A stretch of DNA of 64,000 nucleotides, taken from positions 79,808-143,807 of the forward strand of contig SWBL01000112.1 in NCBI GenBank assembly GCA_024195585.1. The letters are read 5' to 3'. Below, piece by piece: positions 19,448 to 30,634 of this stretch. The first letter of the stretch is position 1. Each line of letters begins with the position of its first letter. Position numbers and translations under genes: made by a program. This stretch comes from Aureobasidium sp. EXF-3400. Its lineage: Eukaryota; Ascomycota; Dothideomycetes; Dothideales; Saccotheciaceae. Below the pieces are notes generated by a model that did no database searches, was not told the DNA's origin, and worked only from the letters and a program-made list of their open reading frames with translations.

Positions 19448-19528
19448 TCACAATGTCAATCAGGAAAGTAGGAAACAAGACAGAAAAATCTTAGGATATA
19501 ATATGATACAGGACTGTTGTCGAGTCTG

Positions 19529-21715
19529 CTACTTGCGAATTTGGTAATATGCAGGTGCATACTCTGTCAGCCAGCTCTTTTCTATCTTTGTTATGTCTCT
19601 GATGAACGTCTTGTCTCCTGTCTGCATCACTTCGTGAAAGATGACCCAATCCGCCTTTCGGTTCTGTTTGGCCTGTTAGTGCTGTCGTGTCAAGATGTTG
19701 AAACAGGAATTACTCACAAACATCAGAGAGCTAGGATGCGCGTGCAAAGTCATGCTGCCATCGACCGTCTGGAATGTCCCATCTGCTTGCATCCTAGCCG
19801 CATGCATAAAGTAGCCTGCTGTCAGACATCGACGAATTTGCTCTGCTTTGTCTGGACCTCCCACTGTCAACACGCCCTTCGAGCTCAAAGACTCGTCAAC
19901 GTTGATGCCAAAGCGCTCCATGTATCGCTTGAGCTGGTTTCGCACACTGACAGCTTTCGTCATGCTCTTGAAGTTGAGATGATGATTGCGGCACCACGAA
20001 GCATCCTTCTTGCCCTTGGTGACAAACGCTTGATACACATTGAGTAATGTCAGATGATCGCCCTCTGCAACTGCGAACTTCCACCTTGATGACTCCATTG
20101 CCTTCTTTTCACCTTCGTGTTGAAACCAAACTGCGCCTTGTAAAGTCGTCATAGCAGCTATCGTCAGGATCTCGCTGAGACATCCAAAATCTGGTGCTGA
20201 AAGCATGACCTTTGCCATCATGGGTTCTACAGCCAATTCTGCCATGCGAACACCCATTGGTTTGGTTAGTCTTGCATAGTCGTCTAATGCTCCCAAAGAA
20301 TATAGCATCTCCAGTGCTCGGACAACAAGCTCTGATGGTGGTGGTGTCAAGTAGTCGAAGCGAACAATATTGTCGATTCCCAGGCATTTGAGTTGTAAAA
20401 TCACTGGGGCGAGATTGCTTCTTTGAATTTCAGGCACAGAGGCATCCTCCAAAGAATCATATGCAGCTTCTGTGTAGAGTCGATAACATTTTCCGGATTT
20501 TGTTCGTCCAGCTCGACCAGCTCTCTGAGTTGCGGCAGCTTTGGACACCGCAGTCGCTGTCAAAGTCTCAATGCCGGTGCTTGGGTTGAATGCTCGCAAT
20601 TTGACGAAACCAGAGTCGATGACAAAAACGATACCAGGTATAGTCACCGAAGCTTCCGCAATATTTGTAGCCACAATGACTTTCCGAGTTTCTTCTGCTG
20701 CGGGTTCGAAGACGTACATCTGTTGTTCGGTTGAGAGACCAGCGTAAAGTGGTAGTGGCTGGAGCGCTTGTGACCCGCGAGGTAGAGAAGGTAAGCGATC
20801 AGCGATCATGGATATGCATGCATCAATCTCCTCACGTCCAGTCAAGAAGATCAAGATATCGCCTTCGCCCTCCTGCGTATGTATATCGAAGACAGTTTGG
20901 ACAGCACGTTCAACGTAATCCTCGGCAGGAGCCGTCAGATAGTGAACGTCAACAGGGAACATTCTGCCTTCAAGATTCACGATGCGGCCGACATCACCAG
21001 CAGGTTCGTCTGGTTTTGTTGATTTCTCTGAACTGCTTTCATCGCGTGTGAAAAAGTCCAGAAAATCCTCGGCTTGTAGAGTTGCACTGCTGACAATTAT
21101 CCTCAAGTCTGGTCGGCGTTTTCTGATCTTCTTCAAGACTCCTAGCAAGATGTCTGAACTGAGGGAGCGTTCGTGGGCTTCATCAACCATGATGACTGAA
21201 TACCGCGACAGCAAGGGATCCACAAGCGCCTCCCTCAAGAGCAGACCATCGGTCAGAAATTTGATCTTTGTGGCTGCAGAAGTCACGTCCTCGAATCTGA
21301 TTGAGTATCCGACCTATATGGGTTAGTCTCTCTCAAGTTGAATGGGAAAGGATATAGGCACCTCTTGACCAAGATTGCATCTCAATTCTTCAGCGACTCT
21401 TGCAGCTACTGTAGTAGCAGCAACCCGACGGGGCTAAGATTCCTGTGAGTATGTGTCATGGTGGTTGTTTGCAACGTCCTAGTACTCACCCACCTGAGTG
21501 ACTGCAATCATCTTGCCTTCTCCACACCATCCTGCCTGATGTAGGAACTGAGGAATCTGAGTTGTTTTGCCGCTTCCAGTCTGGCCAACAACAATGACAA
21601 CAGGATGTGTCTCTATCAAATAGAGAAGACTTTTGCGATGACGGGCGATTGGTAGTAGAGACGAAGGCTTGTGGAGTGCAGGAATAAAGTCGCGGGAGAG
21701 GTCAAAATCGGCCAT
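19529..21715 (-). CDS. DHX35: DEAH-box RNA helicase, DHX35-like
   Basis: A 677-residue DEAH/RHA helicase, best matched to the DHX35 group, an ATP-dependent RNA helicase linked to the spliceosome. Four exons: introns at 21434-21493, 21314-21361 and 19673-19717 (45 nt). Seen: GQTGSGKT at residues 44-51, PRRVAA, MVDEAHERS, SATL, FLTGREEID, TNIAE and QRAGRAGR, followed by the HA2/OB-fold region. The last exon supplies KADWVIFHEV and KSWLTEYAPAYY, the usual C-terminal OB-fold ending. The short N-terminus before motif I, without extra domains, fits DHX35 better than Prp2, Prp16 or Prp22. Baker's yeast lacks this group. It is divergent from CUE5 with only 215 bp between. Confidence 0.9.
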
Positions 21716-21930
21716 TTTGATAGCCCTTGTCTCGGAAAACTACAACTCGTTAGTGGTATAAAAACCCCATAATTTGGTAGTCGTAGTGATGGTGTTGGAA
21801 ATGATCGGACATGACGCTGCGCGGCGTTGTCGGGTGGCTTGATGAAACAGGGTCCACGAGCTGTCTACCTGCCCCTCGGCTAGCCAGCCTAAACACCATC
21901 TTGACTTCTGCAACACACAACACCGTCAAC

Positions 21931-23444
21931 ATGTCTGAAGGCTCGAACCCAGAGAAGCCCGTAGGTTTCTTGTATACCTTCCATTTACAGAGACTGACTC
22001 AACTGGCACGCAGAAAGCAGGCGCCGAGTCGCCAACAACAGCACGCGAGCTCGACTTCGACGATGACCACCACGACAGCAGTCCCCTCAAGAGCCCTACC
22101 CCCAAGCAAGTTAGCTTCGTCGAGGTTGAGGATGAAGATGCTCCGCCCAAGCCTGCACGCCCCTTGAGCCCCAAGTCTGAGAACGAGAAGACGCTCAAGG
22201 AAGCCTTTCCAACGATCGACTCCAAGGTCATTAGTGCTGTCTTGATAGCCAGTGGTGGCAATGTTGAGCCTGCATTCAACGCTCTGCTGGGTACGTCGCT
22301 TGTGCTTGTCTTATACGCCCTTACTCATCTCTTGACAGCCATGTCCGACCCTGACTTCAAGCCTGAAGAGGCTCCACCACCGCGTCCTCCCAGACCTACC
22401 CAGGCTCAGCGCCAGCTCGACGCCGACGAACAATACGCCCGCCAACTCGCCCAACACTTCCAGTCAGAGTCGCGCTCTCAGCGTAACAGACGTGACGACG
22501 ATGATCGTGGCCCGCCTCTCCCTAATCGTCCTAGACAGCAGCGTTCAGGTTATGAAGAAGATGACAAGGAATACAACTTCTTCGATGGTACAATCTTACT
22601 CATTCCAGATTCAGCGTATTTTGGGCTGGTAGGCTAATTCGGCTGTAGATGACCTTCCTCAGATCAAGGAGAATGTGCGCAAGGGTTTCTTGGAGACACA
22701 AACCAAGGTCAACAAATGGATCACCGATTTCAGAAAGAAGCTGGATGGAGATGATAACGATGACCCATACGCTGGCCCTACCAGGCAGGACAGCCCCCCT
22801 CGTAGACAGAATTTCGGCTCTTCACAATCCGAACAGCTCTATGGCATTCGCAGATCGGCCGATGTAAGCAGAAAGAGCACGGACAAGGATCGCTACGACT
22901 TGGACAACCGCGTCTTGGATGACGACTTTACAGCCCTCGAACTACGCGATGACGAAGGTGTGTCAAACAGAAGCCGAGTTGGATGGACGTATGATCGCTG
23001 ACCACAGAACTAGCTCAACCTCGTGCTTCATCCTCACGCAACCGTCCTCTCGCTAACCCCGACCTTTTCAAGCCCAACGTTGCTCCTCCGCAGTCCGGCC
23101 CAGTCGATGAAGTCGATGCCATAGATCGAAGGAACCAACGCCAACCATCTCCTGGTGCTGCTTCCAAGTCAGCCAAGTGGCAGCCTTTGACCTCGATTGC
23201 ACCTAACCCAGAGTCGGATGAGAATGACCCTTTCAGCCTCGGCGACAGCAATGATGAGAAGGAGACAAAGACCAAGGACACCCGAGAATCTGACACCGCG
23301 CGCCTGAAGGAGGCTGCCCGTAAGAGTGTCACCGCCGAGTCAGCGGACGCTCCCAAGGGTCTCCAAGCTAGCGAAAGATCCGGAAGCACCAACGTCAGGG
23401 ACAAGGAAGCCGAGGCTTTGTTGACTGGCAAGCAGCCCGCTTGA
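21931..23444 (+). CDS. CUE5: CUE-domain ubiquitin-binding protein Cue5-like
   Basis: A 431-residue protein with an N-terminal CUE domain (about residues 62-103) that binds ubiquitin; yeast Cue5 links ubiquitinated aggregates to Atg8 for autophagy. Five exons, introns at 21961-22013, 22291-22338, 22588-22648 and 22958-23013. The last acceptor could instead be 23007, which adds two residues in frame. Seen: ENEKTLKEAFPTIDSKVISAVLIASGG, NVEPAFNALLAMSDPDF spanning intron 2, then a PPPRPPRPTQAQRQLDADEQYARQLAQHF segment read in two pieces, typical of Cue5-like fungal proteins. The rest is low-complexity and charged. Short acidic-hydrophobic strings such as DDFTALEL could act as Atg8-interacting motifs; that is inference. 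Confidence 0.87.
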
Positions 23445-24001
23445 GTAGCATTCGAATCTTATGCCCTTAACACCCTTTCAGCTCTCTCGCAAGTATTTTG
23501 ACTGTCACGTATAGACCGGACGAGAGTAATGACAATCGTTGATACCGACAAATTTCTTCCTCATGTGCTCAAGACTGTCACTGTCGAAATGCACGATGCT
23601 TTCCATAGCAGAAATGTAATCACTGGGATGCCTGAGTGAACAGTCTCTCCGTAGATACCAACCCCTCTCAGAGAGCATTTTGCATCTTTGTAGTTAGAAC
23701 CAGCACTATATATCGCCTTTCGAGAGGGGCTCATCACAGAATCGTAACAATTTTAAGCACACGGTGAGGTTAAGTGTTGCAACGACAAAACCATCAAAGT
23801 GGCTTGAGTGACTACGTCAATGTCGTCGCAAGGGCCTTCCTCTTTGGGCATCTCAAGCATGTCCATGCGATAACCGAACAGCCATCTACCTTTGTCAACA
23901 CTTCGAATCGTTATATAAACTACGAGAGCATTTCGTGCTTTCTTTACATGTGTTGTCCTTGATATTTTCTTCTCGTCAGAATAGCGTCTACCTGTGTTAG
24001 A
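23445..24001 (+). promoter_or_regulatory. Intergenic region with TATA box for the agmatinase-like gene
   Basis: No gene was recognised. TTATATAAAC at 23911-23920 lies about 85 bp before the ATG at 24002 and is the clearest TATA box in the window. The rest is the 3' flank of CUE5. Confidence 0.5.
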
Positions 24002-25227
24002 ATGATCTCTGCACTTTCGATCTTACTGCTCGCTTCTACCGCTGCAGGCCGGGACATTACGTTCCCACCTGTGGCAGGATATCAATCTCCCATGATGCAC
24101 GTCTCAGGTCACGAGAGTATCGATATCACTGGAGCCAAATTTGCAGGATTGACCACATTCGCCAATCTACCCTATGTTCACTGCCTTGATGAGAGCGGCT
24201 CTGAGAAGTACGACATTGCCATTCTGGGTGCTCCGTTCGATACTGGCGTGACCGCGAGGCCAGGTGCTAGATTTGGACCCAATGGAATTAGAGCAGGATC
24301 TCGTCGTATCCATCCAGATTCTGCGTGGAGTATTTACAATGGGAAGAATGTGTTCAAGGTAATAAATGCATACGAATCCTTGACATTCGGCTGACCATAA
24401 GACAAGGAATGGGCTACGATAGTCGACTGTGGAGATGCACCTCTAACAGTATTGGACAACACAGTGGCTCTGAAGCAGCTCGACATGGCACACAAGATCA
24501 TTTCAAGCCGAGTTACCAATACGACTGATTACACCGTGCCCCGACTTGTCGCACTGGGTGGTGACCACACCACGACACTTTCTGCTTTGAGATCCACATT
24601 CAAACATTGGGGCGCCGTGAGTGTTATCCATTTTGATAGGTCAGAATCAACCCATGCCAGGCAATGCAATGCAACTAACGCAAGTCCAGTCATATTGACA
24701 CCTGGGATCCTGAGGTTCTCGGAGGAGGCGTCTCGCATTATGCGGGAGTCAACCACGGCACCTTCCTTCACATTGCCCACGAAGAAGGGCTGATCAGAAA
24801 CACATCGATTCACGCAGGAATCAGAGCACCTGTTTTCAACAAGAAGCATGATCTCCAAAACGATGGCAAGTGTGGGTTTGAGATGATCACAGCCAGAGAC
24901 ATTGACAGAGTCACGCCTCAGGGAGTGATTGAGAAGATCAAGCGTCGCGTTGCTGGTACAAAAGTTTACATCAGCGTGGACATCGACGTGCTTGATCCAG
25001 CCTATGCCCCTGCGACTGGTACAGCAGAAGTCGGAGGATGGACTACTCGAGAACTTCTTACAATCCTCGATGGCTTGTCTGGGTTGGATGTTATCGGCGG
25101 AGATGTTGTAGAAGTGGCACCAATCTACGACAATGCTGGAGAGCCAACAACTTTGGCAGCATCAGAGGTGGTCATGTCGTTGCTGCGATTGATGGTGGAT
25201 CAACCTGTCAAGGCAGGGCAAAACTAG
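24002..25227 (+). CDS. Secreted ureohydrolase, agmatinase-like
   Basis: A 375-residue member of the arginase/agmatinase family, which uses two Mn2+ ions to hydrolyse a guanidino group, releasing urea. Three exons, introns at 24359-24406 and 24640-24689. Seen: a signal peptide (MISALSILLLASTAAG), APFDTGVTARPGARFGPNGIR, and the metal ligands GGDHTTT, HFDSHIDTWD across intron 2, and SVDIDVLDPAYAP. VGGWTTRELLTIL and DVVEVAPIYD close the domain. The ARFGP/GIRAGSRR context favours agmatinase over arginase, but the true guanidino substrate is not determinable. The signal peptide implies export or vacuolar delivery. A TATA box precedes it. The next gene is on the same strand 200 bp on. Confidence 0.88.
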
Positions 25228-25428
25228 ATGGAATATGATAGATTTGGTATATTTTGGTAGAAGGTGGGTTGGTAGATAGACCTTGGAAGGCGGTGTGGAG
25301 GCGGGAGGTCCGCAAGCACAGGCCCCGGCGATCTGCCTCGGAAAGAAAGTCTCAGTTGCCAAAAAGTTGGGCCCTGTTTGCTGCTGCTGCACTTTTTTCC
25401 CAGTCCATACAATACAACACAAACAACC

Positions 25429-27666
25429 ATGACGCCCCCACGCAAGAAGCAAAGACTGTCCCTGGACGCTGCAGAGGTCAAGGCCGCTGTTGAAACCGCC
25501 ACCGAGGCTGCCGTCGAGAGCAATGCTGTTACCAAAGTCTCTGACAAGGAAAGCGAAATTGAAGCCGCTGCTCAGCGCCGCTCGCTGTTTGTTCGTTCGC
25601 TGCCTGAGTCCGCCACCTCCGAGTCTCTGACCGAGATCTTCTCCGCTTCTTTCCCCATCAAGCACGCCGTCGCTGTCACCGATAAGGAGTCAAAGAAGTG
25701 CAAGGGCTATGGTTTTGTCACTTTCGCCGACGCTGAGGACTGCCAGAAGGCAAAGGAAGAATTCAACGGCTTTGCTGTCGACGGCAAGAAATTGCGTTGC
25801 GAGGTCGCCGAGCCCAGACACCGCGAGAAGGGCGCCGTTACTCAATCCGCTGGCGAGAAGTTCAGAGAGGGCCAAGCTAAGGAGAGGGCTGCTGCTCAGG
25901 TCCCGAGACTTATCGTTCGCAACCTTCCCTGGAGCATCAAGTACCCGGATCAACTGGCCAAGCTGTTCCAAAGCTACGGAAAGGTCAAGCACACCGTCCT
26001 TCCCAAGGGCAAGACTGGACTCCTCCGTGGTTTTGGTTTTGTCATCATGCGTGGCAGACCCAACGCCGAGAAGGCTATCGAAGGTGTTAACGGAAAAGAG
26101 ATTGACGGAAGACAATTGGCTGTTGACTGGGCTGTTGACAAGGAGACCTGGGATAACACCCCTCAAGAGGAGACTAAAGAGACGGACACAACCATGGAAG
26201 ATGCTACCGAGGACGACGCCGTCGACGGCGCCAACGAACACATTATGGACGAGGATGACGACGAGTCTGGTTCTGAGGATGACGACGAGGATGAGAACAT
26301 GGACGAACTGGATGATGATGAGGATGAGGAGGATGTCAAGCCGAGAACAGAGGACAACTCTTCCACCCTTTTCATTCGCAATCTGCCTTTCTCATGCACC
26401 GACGAGGATCTCGAGGACCACTTTACTCAATTTGGCTCAGTTCGCTATGCAAGAATTGTTGTCGACCATGAGACTGAGCGCCCCAGAGGTACTGGTTTCG
26501 TCTGCTTCTACGAAGTTGAAGACGCCGACAATGTTCTCAAGATTGCACCTAGACACCAACCTCCCCGCCTGAACGACCCCAAAGCCAAGGACGGTTCTAT
26601 TCAGATGACCCATTCGGTTCTCCAAAACGAGGACGCCGATCCCACTGGAAAATTCACTCTTGACGGACGCGTTCTGCAGGTATCCCGTGCTGTCAACAAG
26701 AACGAAGCCAATCGCCTGACTGAGGAAGGCGCTGCCAACCGCTTTAAGCGTGACACAGACAGAAGACGTCTATACTTGCTGTCTGAGGGAACCATTCCCT
26801 CCAACTCACCTCTGTATGAGCAGCTCCCCCCTTCAGAGAGAACTATGAGAGAAGCCAGTGCCAAGCAGAGAAAGACCCTCATCGAGAGTAACCCTTCTCT
26901 TCACTTGAGTCTGACCCGTCTTTCAGTTCGTAACATTCCCAGATCTATCACATCAAAAGACTTGAAGCAGCTCGCCAGAGAGGGTGTTGTTGGTTTCGCT
27001 ACTGATGTCAAGGAGGGCAAGCGCCAACGTCTCAGCAGAGAAGAGCTCAGCAGAGGTGGTGAAGAGGAAGTTAAGGCTGAGGCTGACCGCAAAAAGCGTG
27101 CCAAGGGTATTGTCAAGCAGGCAAAGATCGTCTTCGAAGGCCGCGAGGGCGCTAAAGTGGACGAGAAGAGTGGTGCAGGCCGCAGTCGTGGATACGGTTT
27201 CATCGAGTACTACACACATCGTTCAGCGTTGATGGGCCTTCGTTGGTTGAACGGTCACGCCATTGGCTACCAAGCACAGGAACAGAAGGGTAAAGGCAAG
27301 ATGTCGCAAGAGATGATTGCGGATCGCAAGAAGCGTTTGATCGTCGAGTTCGCCATTGAGAACGCACAGGTCGTCAAGCGCAGAAAGGAGATGGAGGAAA
27401 AGTCTCGTGAGCGTTCATACGCTGCTACCGCACCCACTGCAGACGGCAAGAGACAGTCTTCAGGCCGTGACACCAAGTCTGGCGCTGGTGATCGCGGTAA
27501 AGGAGGCAAGTTCGATCGCAAGCGCAAGCGAGATGCCAAGGACGAAGCTCCTGTTGATGAGGAGAAGAACAAGAAGGCTCCTGCTGATGAGAAGTTGGCG
27601 AAGCGTCAGCAAATCATTCAGAAGAAGCGTATGGCTCGCCGTGCCCGCAAGCAGGGAGCTGCCTAG
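25429..27666 (+). CDS. NOP4: Nucleolar RNA-binding protein Nop4 (RBM28 homologue)
   Basis: A four-RRM nucleolar protein needed for 27S pre-rRNA processing and 60S subunit formation. The 745-residue frame is intronless and starts MTPPRKKQRLS. Seen: RRM1 from about residue 52 (SLFVRSLP, KGYGFVTF), RRM2 from about 160 (LIVRNLPW, RGFGFVIM), a long acidic stretch (about 240-305), RRM3 from about 311 (TLFIRNLPFS, GTGFVCFYE), and RRM4 from about 497 (LSVRNIPRS, RGYGFIEYY) with a basic insertion. The C-terminus is Lys/Arg-rich (GKFDRKRKRD, KKRMARRARKQ), typical of nucleolar proteins. RRM order and the acidic linker match Nop4/Nop77. With RIX7 and MAK21 it is one of three large-subunit assembly factors here. 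Confidence 0.94.
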   Translation: MTPPRKKQRLSLDAAEVKAAVETATEAAVESNAVTKVSDKESEIEAAAQRRSLFVRSLPESATSESLTEIFSASFPIKHAVAVTDKESKKCKGYGFVTFADAEDCQKAKEEFNGFAVDGKKLRCEVAEPRHREKGAVTQSAGEKFREGQAKERAAAQVPRLIVRNLPWSIKYPDQLAKLFQSYGKVKHTVLPKGKTGLLRGFGFVIMRGRPNAEKAIEGVNGKEIDGRQLAVDWAVDKETWDNTPQEETKETDTTMEDATEDDAVDGANEHIMDEDDDESGSEDDDEDENMDELDDDEDEEDVKPRTEDNSSTLFIRNLPFSCTDEDLEDHFTQFGSVRYARIVVDHETERPRGTGFVCFYEVEDADNVLKIAPRHQPPRLNDPKAKDGSIQMTHSVLQNEDADPTGKFTLDGRVLQVSRAVNKNEANRLTEEGAANRFKRDTDRRRLYLLSEGTIPSNSPLYEQLPPSERTMREASAKQRKTLIESNPSLHLSLTRLSVRNIPRSITSKDLKQLAREGVVGFATDVKEGKRQRLSREELSRGGEEEVKAEADRKKRAKGIVKQAKIVFEGREGAKVDEKSGAGRSRGYGFIEYYTHRSALMGLRWLNGHAIGYQAQEQKGKGKMSQEMIADRKKRLIVEFAIENAQVVKRRKEMEEKSRERSYAATAPTADGKRQSSGRDTKSGAGDRGKGGKFDRKRKRDAKDEAPVDEEKNKKAPADEKLAKRQQIIQKKRMARRARKQGAA

Positions 27667-29153
27667 GGAAAGTGTCAACGTTCATACCCGTCGACACGAC
27701 ATGAGTCCTGTGCAACTCCTGAGTCTTTCTCTCTGTCGTAGTCGATCTTGCGGATTCATGCTGGACGCTCGGTCAGAGGGCTTGTCTGTCATACACGATG
27801 TTTAGTGCTTTTTGTTGATAGGAGGAAGTGGCAGTGGGACAAAATATTGCATAGGCGTTAGGTGAAATGTCGCTAGAGTGTTGACTGAACAACATCCTTC
27901 GTACCATTTTCTTTTTACTATAATCAAAATCTAGCATGCTTCGATCACATCTACAATCTGCTCTTCCCTATGTGGCCGGTTTTGCCATGTGGATATACAA
28001 TTGTAGGTAAAACTCGATTGGTAGTATGTCTCGACTCGAGTGCGTGTCACAATACAGCTTCAACAAGAAACTGCAAGTACCCAGATTGTTGAGCGTACAT
28101 CTGGACGGCTATGATCTTGCTTTTAACCAGGTTCACAGGCAACAGATGATGTGCAAGAGAACCCGGTTTTATCTGTGAACCCAGCTCCAACTCCTGTGCA
28201 ACCCTCGGGCCATTGCTGCCGTCGGTAGTCACCCAGCGTCACGGTACTTTGTGCATCTCCCAATCTAGAATGTTTCTCTTCCACTCATTCATGTGCAGCA
28301 TACGCGTGCGTAAATCGTGCAAAGATCGTCTCCTTGCTTCCATGTCAATTGGCTCGACAGATCGAGTATTGGGATGTGATCTCTTCCCAATCAGGAAGTA
28401 TATACAGCACGCGGAGAGGCAGGAACAGTTCCAAGTTCTTTTCACAAGCTCCACATTCCAGCAAACATCCGCATTTGATTTCTTGTACACCGATGGCTCT
28501 TTCTTGTGAACGATCTTTGGACTTGTCATTCTTTTGCGGAGATTTTTTCTTCCCTGTTGTTACCCGGCGACCCTGCATAACATGTCGAGAACCTTTGCGG
28601 CTCCCTCCTGTCAAAAAGTTCATTGGTATACTATCTTTTTCCTCTACGCTGCAAGTCATTGCTCAATCGATGTGCATGCCTCTTCTGCTTCTTGTGTTCA
28701 GGTAGTATAACCCGTCACTTTTTGCAATGACAGGTTTCTCGCATGCTTCTGCGTCATGAATAATCAACAGTAAATCAAGCAAGAAGAAGCGTGATGGTTG
28801 AGTAAAGGAATGTATCAGGGTCTTCAGCGATATGTGGAAGGAGCAACAGCTCAAGATACATAAGAGGAAGAAGACCTCTCTCGAATGGCCAAACAACCAA
28901 ACTACTGCTTCTTTAATTGAGCATCAAAATCAGCATTCGTCTGCTCAAATTACTTGACGTCCCACTACCAGAGCTCATCAATCTGAAACATTTTCCGCTG
29001 CCAACGACAATCCCGAAAGACCACAACATTACCGTCTTCAGTGTCCATCTACCACGTATCACCACTCTCAACAACTAAACTCCCCAAGTAAGCTCTCGAC
29101 GCCCCCGATGATTCTTCTAAGCATATACCAATTCAAAATCGGCAACATCCAGA
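27667..29153. other. 1.5-kb intergenic region, no supported gene
   Basis: Only short frames below about 125 codons occur, on both strands. A minus-strand frame near 28345-28659 carries a few cysteines (KCGCLLECGACEK) but overlaps an equally long frame in another phase and has no domain. No tRNA or long repeat was recognised. Confidence 0.5.
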
Positions 29154-29354
29154 ATGTGTCAATACGAAAACATCCACTATGGCTGTGGCCACACCGTTCG
29201 CCGTCTAATCAAACACTGCCACTTCGCTCGCAATGACCCCAACCACCAATGCTTCGGTGCCTGGTCCGTCAAGAGAGAGTGGTCGAACCCTACCGAGTAC
29301 TGCCGCAACTGTGCGTACTATGCCAGACAGAGGACTTTCGGTCATGCTCGTTGA
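29154..29354 (+). CDS. Small cysteine-rich CGH protein 1
   Basis: A 66-residue intronless protein of unknown function. It begins MCQYENIHYGCGHTV and has spaced Cys/His residues: Cys2, a Y-x-CGH core, HCHFARND, HQCFGAW, then CRNCAYYARQR. The pattern could form one or two zinc sites, but no named zinc fold fits clearly. There is no signal peptide. It resembles the protein at 30140 in its first 25 residues (MC, then HYxCGH, then a basic stretch and HC/AC), so the two are probably paralogues. Short proteins of this look are common and unnamed in filamentous fungi; that remark rests on general familiarity. Function cannot be stated. Confidence 0.62.
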   Translation: MCQYENIHYGCGHTVRRLIKHCHFARNDPNHQCFGAWSVKREWSNPTEYCRNCAYYARQRTFGHAR

Positions 29355-30139
29355 AAACTCTGGTATGGTCAAGGATAACGGTGGGGCTTGCGGAAAAGGA
29401 TTGGTCCTCGCGGACATTTTATTTGTTGTCTTGGATTTGATTGGGATAGGAATTGGAGAAGACAAGGCGTACAAAAGCTGAAGGAAGGTAATTGGCTGGT
29501 TGCGCTGGACAAAATTGTTCGGGTAGATACCGAGTCGCTGGTCGCTTATGGTATGAAAAGTATCGGGATGCAAGGAGTCCTATCAGATTTGTTATGCATA
29601 ATGAATCTTCTGAAGAGCAGGATGGTCATTCGCCGTAGTTAAATTCCGAATATGTTTTCTTCTCTTACTGGATGTATGTGGACGTGCAAATCTCGACCAA
29701 GCAGATTGTTACACCCGTGTGTGTTGTGCATCGTGAGCGAGGCGAAATGCTTCCCTTGTGAAAATGTGCGGATTCGTTGTTGCCAGCATTTCACGGCTTG
29801 CAGCAGCAGGTCTTTTCTATGACTGTCAATCCTGTAAGATGGTCGGCTTGTAGAACCTGATCTATGGCTCAGAACAGCCCGCAAGTTCTGATTCTGGTCG
29901 ATCGGAGATTGTATCCTGTATTTAGGTCTCAGCAATCCATTCTCGTCGATATTTAATACCACCTCTCCATTCTATTCTCTTTCTTTGCTTTTCCACATCC
30001 GCAAACCGAAACAAAAAGAAATATCCTCAATCCGCTGGTTCACATTGGGAAAATCGACAGTCAAAATCTGGTCGAGTCATTACAGTACCTCAAGTCGAAA
30101 CTTCGTCCACGAAGCTCCATACAAGCAGATCCTCGAGAG
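29355..30139. other. Intergenic region between the two CGH protein genes
   Basis: No supported gene. Frames here are short and in shifting phases. No third CGH copy was found on either strand. Confidence 0.5.
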
Positions 30140-30322
30140 ATGTGTACCTGGAACGCAGTCCACTACAGCTGTGGACACGATGCAAAGAAGCTCGAGCATG
30201 CGTGCAGATGGGCTGCATACGCAGAATGCAAGCTGGTCAGGCGCATCGGTAAACATCTGAGGATGAGAAGGAGCTGTCCAAATTGCTCAGGAAGAGTGGC
30301 AGCTTGGTGTCGTCAGTGCTGA
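30140..30322 (+). CDS. Small cysteine-rich CGH protein 2
   Basis: A 60-residue protein of unknown function starting MCTWNAVHYSCGHDAKKLE. Cys/His residues are spaced as Cys2, Y-x-CGH, HACRWAAYAEC, then SCPNC and CRQC at the very end, giving two C-x2-C pairs that could bind zinc. It shares the MC...HYxCGH...C..A opening with protein 1, 800 bp upstream on the same strand, suggesting tandem duplication followed by strong divergence. The frame stops at TGA (30320-30322), two bases before a GTGAGT string; if that were a donor with an upstream shift, a longer protein could exist, but no matching frame was found. No signal peptide is visible. Confidence 0.58.
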   Translation: MCTWNAVHYSCGHDAKKLEHACRWAAYAECKLVRRIGKHLRMRRSCPNCSGRVAAWCRQC

Positions 30323-30634
30323 TGGTGAGTCGTTTGAGTCCGGGCTTCTCGTGGATGTTTCTCATGCTGACTTCTGAGCAAGGCCAAAGTCGTGCATGGA
30401 TACGAACTGGGCAGATTCTGAGTGTACGTAACGGGGTTTGAAGGCTTGGTTGATATTCGGAGGATTTGGACTTGTTTTACATCACAAGGTAGCGGTCTTT
30501 GGGGTTGATTGCCGCTGTTCACATAATTTTCGAACACACCTTGGTCTGGAACGAAGAAATCAGTGTTTAATGAAGCATATGTTCTGTCAAGCGTCTTTCA
30601 TGTTGGGAAGTTATTCGTCATTATCAGCAGCATA
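30323..30634. other. Convergent intergenic region, no gene seen
   Basis: This 312-bp stretch lies between the 3' ends of CGH protein 2 and the DAP1-like gene. No feature was recognised. Confidence 0.5.

Noticed and set aside
28345..28659. Cysteine-containing minus-strand frame as a third CGH protein
   Set aside because: It lacks the MC...CGH core, and an overlapping frame of similar length exists.
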